The translations under genes and the position numbers were made by a program. Below, one piece after another: positions 1 to 6,261 of a stretch of 64,000 nt of DNA. Source of the stretch: Tridacna crocea. Its lineage: Eukaryota; Mollusca; Bivalvia; Cardiida; Cardiidae. Where the stretch lies: assembly GCA_943736015.1 (NCBI GenBank), contig OX031069.1, positions 17,241,235 through 17,305,234 on the forward strand, given 5' to 3'. The notes below the pieces were generated by a model. The model had not been told where the DNA came from, searched no databases, and saw nothing but the letters and a program-made list of their open reading frames with translations. Numbering within the stretch: position 1 is the stretch's first letter; the number at the start of each line of letters is the position of its first letter.

Positions 1-10
1 CGGCATAAAA
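1..10 (+). repeat. Last 10 bp of the preceding unit (unit 0)
   Basis: The first ten bases (CGGCATAAAA) match the end of the promoter module of every other unit. They show that the array continues to the left of the window. Confidence 0.9.
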
Positions 11-1684
11 GTGGATTTTAAGTTTTCTTTAAAGGCTGCTGTGCAGTCCTTGGCAAACTGCAAAGATTTCACTGAAAATGGGCAAACATTTAAGAAAATA
101 GGGGCGCAGAAGACCGTGTTTTGGTCTTTTCAAGCCCCTTGCAAGAATTACTTCCCTTTAACCCTCGATGCACCCACGCCCCCTCCCCAGCCCTTAACTG
201 GATTTGCTTTTCTAACTCAGCCCACAATAAATGCTGCACATTGAAACTTTCAATTAGTCAATTTTTAGTGATCAATGTACAGTGTAAAAAAACAAACAAA
301 AAAAAAAAAACGCCCAGAAATTAATGCAAGAATTACTTCCCTTTAACCCTCGATGCACCCAACACCCCCCTCCCCAGCCCTTTACTGGACTTGCTTTTCT
401 AACTCAGCCCACAATAAATGCTGCACATTAGAACTTTCAATAAGCCAAAGTGATCAATGTACAGTGTAAAAAAAAAAAAAACGCCCAGAAATTAATGCAA
501 GAATTACTTCCCTTTAACCCTCGATGTACCCAACCCCCCCTCCCCCCAGTCCTTAACTGGATTTGCTTTTCTAACTCAGCCCACAATAAATGCTGCACAT
601 TGAAACTTTCAATAAGCCAAAGTGATCAATGTACAGTGTAAAAAGAAAACGCCCAGAAATTAATGTGACAAGTGGCTAAAAAAAGATTGTAAACTCTTTC
701 AGTTGCTTCCTATTGCATAAATCAAACAAAGGCAACTGAAGTGTAATTTTTCTAATCTCTTCAAACCGCAACAAGAAACCCAGTTACGTTGACTATGTGC
801 CAGTTACGCTCATGCGAAAACCTCAGAAATTAATGCGACAAGTGGCTAAAAAAAGCCTGAAGACTCTCATATATCAAACAAAGGCAACTGAAGTGTAATT
901 TTTCCAATCTCTTCAAACCGCAACAAGAAACCCAGTTACGTCGACTACCGTCTCATAGGTGCCAGTTACGCTCATGCGAAAACCCCAGAAAATAATGCAA
1001 CAAGTGGCAAAAAAAAGACTGAAGACTCTTTCAGTAGCAACTGCTTCTTATTGCATAAATCAAACAAAAGGAACTAAATTTTTAATTTATATTTTTTTCT
1101 CCAATCTCTTTATACCGTGACCACAAATCCATTTACGTTGACTGCCATCGGATACGCGAAAACGCGAAAAATCGACTTACGGAACATTTCATAGCAGAGG
1201 ACACCTGTTGCTTAATAGGTCAAATATAGGGAATTTAGTTTCTAATATCTGTTTTTTATTTCTGCAATCTTTATTTACCGTGACGACAAACCCTTTTAGG
1301 TTGTCTATTGTCTCGCAGGTGCCACTTACGTATCCGCAAAACCATGAAAAATCGACTTATGGAATATCTTATAGCAGACGACAACTGTTGCTTGAGTCAA
1401 TTATAGGGATTTTTCTTTTTCTTTTTCTCTCACTAGGGCCATTGATTTGGTTACGATGACCATCTAACCCATACGTGACTGTTACGTGCCGCGCATAAAA
1501 TTGTAAAATCAGCTTCGACACTTTTGGAGGCAACTGAAACCTGTCGTACAAATCAAAGAAAGGTAAAGCAAATTTTTCCCTGTTTTCTTACCAGGGTCAT
1601 GAAAACATTGAACCAATTTAGACGACCGCGTGAGTCAAAAGTCAATTTTATGTTTAATCTCTGCGCAAAATATAAAATTCAGAA

Positions 1685-1696
1685 GCAACCGGTTGC
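1685..1696. other. 12-bp perfect palindrome GCAACCGGTTGC
   Basis: Present in units 1, 3, 5, 6, 7, 10, 12 and others. Replaced by GCAACCCGTTGC (for example units 2, 4, 9, 22) or GCATACGGTTGC (for example units 8, 11, 13, 15, 19-21, 23). It serves here as a haplotype marker. Confidence 0.6.
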
Positions 1697-1828
1697 TGTT
1701 GCGAAAACTTTTTCCGACAAAAAAATCTTGTTCTTGTTTGAAGAATTTAGAAGTAGGCCATAAAGACACAATAAGATGTAAGAATAACTAAAAATCAATT
1801 GCTTCCTTGATAGGGTAGAAAACATTGT

Positions 1829-1873
1829 GGGAAAAGGAGAAAATGCTGGTAGCCTGCATTGTCTCCTTTCCTC
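1829..1873 (+). other. 45-nt near-perfect hairpin upstream of the promoter module (unit 1 copy)
   Basis: Left arm 1833-1846 (AAAGGAGAAAATGC) and right arm 1856-1869 (GCATTGTCTCCTTT) match at 13 of 14 positions, with a single A/G opposition. Three further pairs outside, including one G-T, continue the stem past one mismatch. The 9-nt loop TGGTAGCCT contains GG and CC that can also pair. It lies about 65 bp before the first CCAAT box. Confidence 0.6.
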
Positions 1874-1938
1874 AGATTACTTTCAAAAGCCTTCTTTAAA
1901 AGGCGTCATGCATTGTGTGGTAAAAGGTTAATAATTAT

Positions 1939-2093
1939 CCAATCAGAGAAGCTTTAAGGAAATCAGAATGGATACCAGCAGCCAATCAGAGAAGACTTAA
2001 GAAATTCAACAGCCAATCAGAGAGCTTCAAAATCGCTCGAAATTGGCGCCAAAATTTATCAATTAAAAAACAGTGAAAAAAACGGCATAAAAG
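1939..2093 (+). promoter_or_regulatory. Cell-cycle-type promoter module: three CCAAT boxes, CHR-like, E2F palindrome, TATA-like (reference copy)
   Basis: CCAAT boxes lie at 1939-1943, 1982-1986 and 2013-2017, in the contexts ATCCAATCAGAG, AGCCAATCAGAG and AGCCAATCAGAG. TTCAAA, the reverse complement of the CHR core TTTGAA, starts at 2026. The perfect palindrome TTGGCGCCAA at 2043-2052 carries an E2F-type core and overlaps a reverse CCAAT (ATTGG, 2042-2046). CATAAAAG at 2086-2093 is TATA-like and suggests a start site near 2115-2125. From established knowledge, NF-Y binds CCAAT boxes often spaced around 31-35 bp, and NF-Y with E2F or CHR sites marks promoters that peak in S or G2/M. The strong conservation in 30 copies is also expected from array homogenisation, so function is inferred. 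Confidence 0.65.
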
Positions 2094-2113
2094 TGGATTT
2101 AAAGTTTTCTTTA

Positions 2114-2133
2114 AAGGCTGCTGTGCAGTCCTT
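2114..2133 (+). other. Small hairpin at the start of the predicted transcript
   Basis: AAGGCTGC and GCAG-T-CCTT pair around a TGT loop, with one bulged T: an 8-bp stem. In units 28-31 the sequence GTGCCGTCC replaces GTGCAGTCC, which breaks the pair next to the loop-side bulge. The short length means it could be coincidental. Confidence 0.4.
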
Positions 2134-2191
2134 GGCAAACTGCAAAGATTTCACTGAAAATGGGCAAACATTTAAGAAAATAGGGGCGCAG

Positions 2192-2210
2192 AAGACCGTG
2201 TTTTGGTCTT
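2192..2210 (+). other. Small hairpin AAGACC / GGTCTT
   Basis: A perfect 6-bp stem with a 7-nt GTGTTTT loop lies inside the predicted transcript. In beta units with GTCTTC the outermost pairs remain possible. Confidence 0.35.
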
Positions 2211-2222
2211 TTCAAGCCCCTT

Positions 2223-2407
2223 GCAAGAATTACTTCCCTTTAACCCTCGATGCACCCACGCCCCCTCCCCAGCCCTTAACTGGATTTGCTTTTCTAACTC
2301 AGCCCACAATAAATGCTGCACATTGAAACTTTCAATTAGTCAATTTTTAGTGATCAATGTACAGTGTAAAAAAACAAACAAAAAAAAAAAAACGCCCAGA
2401 AATTAAT
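2223..2407 (+). repeat. A1 monomer (reference copy, 185 bp)
   Basis: It runs from GCAAGAATTACTTCCC to the CGCCCAGAAATTAAT junction. Markers are GATGCACCCACG, CCCTTAACTGG and an extra TTAGTCAATTTTTAGTG segment absent from A2 and A3. An AATAAA sits at 2308-2313. The A-rich tail at 2368-2392 is interrupted by C. Its 5' flank has no CGCCCAG junction, so it is the monomer continuous with the upstream transcript; A2 and A3 look like tandem duplicates of this 3' end. Confidence 0.85.
2308..2313 (+). terminator. Polyadenylation signal AATAAA in A1
   Basis: Canonical hexamer in the context CACAATAAATGCTGCACA. CA dinucleotides suitable for cleavage lie 10-13 nt further on, followed by T-rich and GT-rich sequence. 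It recurs in all A monomers. Confidence 0.6.
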
Positions 2408-2578
2408 GCAAGAATTACTTCCCTTTAACCCTCGATGCACCCAACACCCCCCTCCCCAGCCCTTTACTGGACTTGCTTTTCTAACTCAGCCCACAATAAA
2501 TGCTGCACATTAGAACTTTCAATAAGCCAAAGTGATCAATGTACAGTGTAAAAAAAAAAAAAACGCCCAGAAATTAAT
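2408..2578 (+). repeat. A2 monomer (reference copy, 171 bp)
   Basis: Markers are GATGCACCCAACAC, CCCTTTACTGGACTTGC and CACATTAGAAC. AATAAA is at 2495-2500 and a 14-nt pure A tract at 2550-2563. Units 28, 30 and 31 have an A1-type monomer in this place. Confidence 0.85.
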
Positions 2579-2747
2579 GCAAGAATTACTTCCCTTTAAC
2601 CCTCGATGTACCCAACCCCCCCCTCCCCCCAGTCCTTAACTGGATTTGCTTTTCTAACTCAGCCCACAATAAATGCTGCACATTGAAACTTTCAATAAGC
2701 CAAAGTGATCAATGTACAGTGTAAAAAGAAAACGCACAGAAATTAAT
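2579..2747 (+). repeat. A3 monomer (reference copy, 169 bp)
   Basis: Markers are GATGTACCCAAC, a variable C tract and CAGTCCTTAACTGG. AATAAA is at 2668-2673. Its tail is GTGTAAAAAGAAAACGC rather than a long A tract, and it joins directly to B1. This tail looks like the ancestral state from which the A1 and A2 tracts expanded. Confidence 0.85.
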
Positions 2748-2917
2748 GTGACAAGTGGCTAAAAAAAGATTGTAAACTCTTTCAGTTGCTTCCTATTGCA
2801 TAAATCAAACAAAGGCAACTGAAGTGTAATTTTTCTAATCTCTTCAAACTGCAACAAGAAACCCAGTTACGTTGACTATGTGCCAGTTACGCTCATGCGA
2901 AAACCTCAGAAATTAAT
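2748..2917 (+). repeat. B1 monomer (170 bp)
   Basis: It begins GTGACAAGTGGCTAAAAAAAG and ends GCGAAAACCTCAGAAATTAAT. The start and end align well with B2 and B3. TTACG occurs at 2867-2871 and 2887-2891. Confidence 0.8.
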
Positions 2918-3079
2918 GCGACAAGTGGCTAAAAAAAGCCTGAAGACTCTCATATATCAAACAAAGGCAACTGAAGTGTAATTTTTCCAATCTCTTCAAA
3001 CCGCAACAAGAAACCCAGTTACGTCGACTACCGTCTCATAGGTGCCAGTTACGCTCATGCGAAAACCCCAGAAAATAAT
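2918..3079 (+). repeat. B2 monomer (162 bp)
   Basis: It begins GCGACAAGTGGC and carries the B1 motifs AAAGGCAACTGAAGTG and CAACAAGAAACCCAG. TTACG is at 3019-3023 and 3049-3053. Its first third is shorter than in B1, lacking the TTGCTTCCTATTGC stretch. Confidence 0.8.
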
Positions 3080-3255
3080 GCAACAAGTGGCAAAAAAAAG
3101 ACTGAAGACTCTTTCAGTAGCAACTGCTTCTTATTGCATAAATCAAACAAAAGGAACTAAATTTTTAATTTATACTTTTTTCTCCAATCTCTTTATACCG
3201 TGACCACAAATCCATTTACGTTGACTGCCATCGGATACGCAAAAACGCGAAAAAT
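3080..3255 (+). repeat. B3 monomer (about 176 bp)
   Basis: It begins GCAACAAGTGGC and shares TTCTTATTGCATAAATCAAA with B1. The second half is more diverged (TACCGTGACCACAAATCC). TTACG is at 3216-3220. Confidence 0.75.
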
Positions 3256-3435
3256 CGACTTACGGAACATTTCATAGCAGAGGACACCTGTTGCTTAATA
3301 GGTCAAATATAGGGAATTTAGTTTCTAATATCTGTTTTTTATTTCTGCAATCTTTATTTACCGTGACGACAAACCCTTTTAGGTTGTCTATTGTCTCGCA
3401 GGTGCCACTTACGTATCCGCAAAAACATGAAAAAT
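3256..3435 (+). repeat. B4 monomer (about 180 bp, diverged)
   Basis: It aligns to B3 through CAATCT-TTATTTACCGTGAC, GTTGTCTATTGTCTCGCAGG and the GCCACTTACG end. It begins CGACTTACGGAACAT after GCGAAAAAT. TTACG is at 3260-3264 and 3409-3413. Confidence 0.7.
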
Positions 3436-3592
3436 CGACTTATGGAATATCTTATAGCAGACGACAACTGTTGCTTGAGTCAATTATAGGGATTTTTCTT
3501 TTTCTTTTTCTCTTACTAGGGCCATTGATTTGGTTACGATGACCATCTAACCCATACGTGACTGTTACGTACCGCGCATAAAATTGTAAAAT
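3436..3592 (+). repeat. B5 monomer (about 157 bp, diverged)
   Basis: It begins CGACTTATGGAATATCTTAT, parallel to the start of B4. It holds a pyrimidine-rich run of CTTTTT repeats. TTACG is at 3534-3538 and 3565-3569. Confidence 0.65.
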
Positions 3593-3772
3593 CAGCTTCG
3601 ACACTTTTGGAGGCAACTGAAACCTGTCGTACAAATCAAAGAAAGGTAAACCAAATTTTTCCCTGTTTTCTTACCAGGGTCATGAAAACATTGAACCAAT
3701 TTAGACGACCGCATGAGTCAAAAGTCAATTTTATGTTTAATCTCTGCGCAAAATATAAAATTCAGAAGCAAC
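3593..3772 (+). repeat. B6 monomer (about 180 bp, strongly diverged)
   Basis: The boundaries rest on weak alignment of AAAATCAGC and AAAATTCAG to the starts of B4 and B5. GGCAACTGAAACCTG resembles the B1 GGCAACTGAAGTG. It contains the splice-like GTAAA...CCAG element. Confidence 0.5.
3646..3677 (+). other. Splice-like signals 32 nt apart inside B6
   Basis: AAAG/GTAAAC at 3646 resembles a 5' splice site. CCCTGTTTTCTTACCAG/GG, ending at 3677, resembles a strong 3' splice site. CCCTG and CAGGG also pair around a 9-nt loop (3661-3679). A 32-nt intron would be far shorter than normal animal introns, so this may be chance or a remnant of an older gene. Confidence 0.25.
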
Positions 3773-3911
3773 CCGTTGCTGTTGCGAAAACTTTTTCCGA
3801 CAAAAAAATCTTGTTCTTGTTTGAAGAATTTAGAAGTAGGCCATAAAGACACAATAAGATGTAAGAATAACTAAAAATCAATTGCTTCCTTGATCGGGTA
3901 GAAAACATTGT
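3773..3911 (+). repeat. Decayed end of the B array, no recognisable element
   Basis: It begins with AGAAGCAACCCGTTGC, a polymorphic palindrome site, then AT-rich sequence to CATTGTG. I see no gene or clear monomer here. Confidence 0.5.
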
Positions 3912-3956
3912 GGGAAAAGGAGAAAATGCTGGTAGCCTGCATTGTCTCCTTTCCTC
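3912..3956 (+). other. 45-nt hairpin, reference unit copy
   Basis: Same structure as the copy at 1829-1873, with unchanged arms and loop. A second, smaller inverted repeat GCCTT/AAGGC follows at 3972-3987. Confidence 0.6.
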
Positions 3957-4021
3957 AGATTACTTTCAAAAGCCTTCTTTAAAAGGCGTCATGCATTGTG
4001 TGGTAAAAGGTTAATAATTAT

Positions 4022-4176
4022 CCAATCAGAGAAGCTTTAAGGAAATCAGAATGGATACCAGCAGCCAATCAGAGAAGACTTAAGAAATTCAACAGCCAAT
4101 CAGAGAGCTTCAAAATCGCTCGAAATTGGCGCCAAAATTTATCAATTAAAAAACAGTGAAAAAAACGGCATAAAAG
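4022..4176 (+). promoter_or_regulatory. Promoter module upstream of unit 3
   Basis: CCAAT at 4022, 4065 and 4096; TTCAAA at 4109-4114; E2F palindrome 4126-4135; CATAAAAG 4169-4176. All elements intact. Confidence 0.6.
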
Positions 4177-4446
4177 TGGATTTAAAGTTTTCTTTAAAGG
4201 CTGCTGTGCAGTCCTTGGCAAACTGCAAAGATTTCACTGAAAATGGGCAAACATTTAAGAAAATAGGGGCGCAGAAGACCGTGTTTTGGTCTTTTCAAGC
4301 CCCTTGCAAGAATTACTTCCCTTTAACCCTCGATACACCCACGCCCCCTCCCCAGCCCTTAACTGGATTTGCTTTTCTAACTCAGCCCACAATAAATGCT
4401 GCACATTGAAACTTTCAATTAGTCAATTTTTAGTGATCAATGTACA

Positions 4447-4478
<32 letters not shown>

Positions 4479-6260
4479 CGCCCAGAAATTAATGCAAGAA
4501 TTACTTCCCTTTAACCCTCGATGCACCCAACACCCCCCTCCCCAGCCCTTTACTGGACTTGCTTTTCTAACTCAGCCCACAATAAATGCTGCACATTAGA
4601 ACTTTCAATAAGCCAAAGTGATCAATGTACAGTGTAAAAAAAAAAAAAACGCCCAGAAATTAATGCAAGAATTACTTCCCTTTAACCCTCGATGTGCCCA
4701 ACCCCCCCTCCCCCCAGTCCTTAACTGGATTTGCTTTTCTAACTCAGCCCACAATAAATGCTGCACATTGAAACTTTCAATAAGCCAAAGTGATCAATGT
4801 ACAGTGTAAAAAGAAAACGCCCAGAAATTAATGTGACAAGTGGCTAAAAAAAGATTGTAAACTCTTTCAGTTGCTTCCTATTGCATAAATCAAACAAAGG
4901 CAACTGAAGTGTAATTTTTCTAATCTCTTCAAACCGCAACAAGAAACCCAGTTACGTTGACTATGTGCCAGTTACGCTCATGCGAAAACCTCAGAAATTA
5001 ATGCGACAAGTGGCTAAAAAAAGCCTGAAGACTCTCATATATCAAACAAAGGCAACTGAAGTGTAATTTTTCCAATCTCTTCAAACCGCAACAAGAAACC
5101 CAGTTACGTCGACTACCGTCTCATAGGTGCCAGTTACGCTCATGCGAAAACCCCAGAAAATAATGCAACAAGTGGCAAAAAAAAGACTGAAGACTCTTTC
5201 AGAAGCAACTGCTTCTTATTGCATAAATCAAACAAAAGGAACTAAATTTTTAATTTATACTTTTTTCTCCAATCTCTTTATACCGTGACCACAAATCCAT
5301 TTACGTTGACTGCCATCGGATACGCGAAAACGTGAAAAATCGACTTACGGAACATTTCATAGCAGAGGACACCTGTTGCTTAATAGGTCAAATATAGGGA
5401 ATTTAGTTTCTAATATCTGTTTTTTATTTCTGCAATCTTTATTTACCGTGACGACAAACCCTTTTAGGTTGTCTATTGTCTCGCAGGTGCCACTTACGTA
5501 TCCGCAAAAACATGAAAAATCGACTTATGGAATATCTTATAGCAGACGACAACTGTTGCTTGAGTCAATTATAGGGATTTTTCTTTTTCTTTTTCTCTCA
5601 CTAGGGCCATTGATTTGGTTACGATGACCATCTAACCCATACGTGACTGTTACGTACCGCGCATAAAATTGTAAAATCAGCTTCGACACTTTTGGAGGCA
5701 ACTGAAACCTGTCGTACAAATCAAAGAAAGGTAAACCAAATTTTTCCCTGTTTTCTTACCAGGGTCATGAAAACATTGAACCAATTTAGACGACCGCGAG
5801 AGTCAAAAGTCAATTTTATGTTTAATCTCTGCGCAAAATATAAAATTCAGAAGCAACCGGTTGCTGTTGCGAAAACTTTTTCCGACAAAAAAATCTTGTT
5901 CTTGTTTGAAGAATTTAGAAGTAGGCCATAAAGACACAATAAGATGTAAGAATAACTAAAAATCAATTGCTTCCTTGATCGGGTAGAAAACATTGTGGGA
6001 AAAGGAGAAAATGCTGGTAGCCTGCATTGTCTCCTTTCCTCAGATTACTTTCAAAAGCCTTCTTTAAAAGGCGTCATGCATTGTGTGGTAAAAGGTTAAT
6101 AATTATCCAATCAGAGAAGCTTTAAGGAAATCAGAATGGATACCAGCAGCCAATCAGAGAAGACTTAAGAAATTCAACAGCCAATCAGAGAGCTTCAAAA
6201 TCGCTCGAAATTGGCGCCAAAATTTATCAATTAAAAAACAGTGAAAAAAACGGCATAAAA
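4176..6260 (+). repeat. Array unit 3 (2085 bp)
   Basis: The A1 tail is an uninterrupted run of 28 A (4451-4478). Private changes are CGATACACCC in A1, CGATGTGCCC in A3, TTCAGAAGCAACTGC in B3 and CCGCGAGAGTC in B6. It carries the GCAACCGGTTGC palindrome. Confidence 0.95.
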
Positions 6261-6261
6261 G
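6107..6261 (+). promoter_or_regulatory. Promoter module upstream of unit 4
   Basis: CCAAT at 6107, 6150 and 6181; E2F palindrome 6211-6220; CATAAAAG 6254-6261. Intact. Confidence 0.6.

Larger units (their letters stand above)
11..2092 (+). repeat. Array unit 1 (2082 bp)
   Basis: This is a complete unit with three A monomers. Private variants are GATTTTAAG just after the anchor (GATTTAAAG elsewhere) and AACCATGAAAA at the B4/B5 junction. It has AAAGCAAATT in the B6 region and the perfect palindrome GCAACCGGTTGC at 1685-1696. The A1 tail is interrupted by C residues. Confidence 0.95.
2118..2335 (+). ncRNA. Predicted short polyadenylated RNA (reference copy; one per unit)
   Basis: The start is placed about 25-30 nt after CATAAAAG. 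The end is placed 15-30 nt after AATAAA at 2308-2313, before the GT-rich GTGATCAATGTACAGTGT. Both ends are estimates. The first ATG (2160-2162) opens a frame of only seven codons before TAG, so a protein product is unlikely. A 77-codon frame spans the region but begins with GTG, has no ATG, and is closed by TAG in beta units. Two small hairpins lie in the 5' part. If the A1 signal is skipped, the A2 and A3 signals would give transcripts about 187 and 360 nt longer. No expression can be seen; this is a prediction from flanking signals. Confidence 0.35.
2093..4175 (+). repeat. Array unit 2 (2083 bp), used here as the reference unit
   Basis: Internal sub-features are annotated in detail in this copy. 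Diagnostic variants are CGCACAG at the A3/B1 junction, CAAACTGCAAC in B1, CTCTTACTAGG in B5, CAACCCGTTGC (which breaks the palindrome seen in unit 1) and GATCGGGTAG before the conserved hairpin. Unit 4 shares nearly all of these, so units 2 and 4 are closer to each other than either is to unit 3 between them. Confidence 0.95.

Noticed and set aside
331-360. Telomere-like TTTAACCCTCGATG
   Set aside because: It occurs once per A monomer and is not itself tandem, so it is not a telomeric repeat tract.
2093-2326. 77-codon open frame through the predicted transcript as a coding gene
   Set aside because: It starts at GTG with no in-frame ATG, has a low-complexity proline-rich stretch from the C-rich DNA, and is cut by TAG in the beta units with CCCTAGCCC. 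No protein family recognised.
2368-2392. Poly(A) tails as evidence of SINE or processed retrocopy insertion
   Set aside because: The A tracts sit at the same internal site in every A monomer, and A3 has the unexpanded sequence there. There are no independent target-site duplications, so in-place expansion explains them better.
3291-3542. 83-codon frame with a hydrophobic C-terminal run as a small membrane protein
   Set aside because: It starts at TTG, the hydrophobic run comes from the CTTTTT-rich B5 tract, units 28 and 30 have a 1-bp deletion that breaks it, and no ATG is available.
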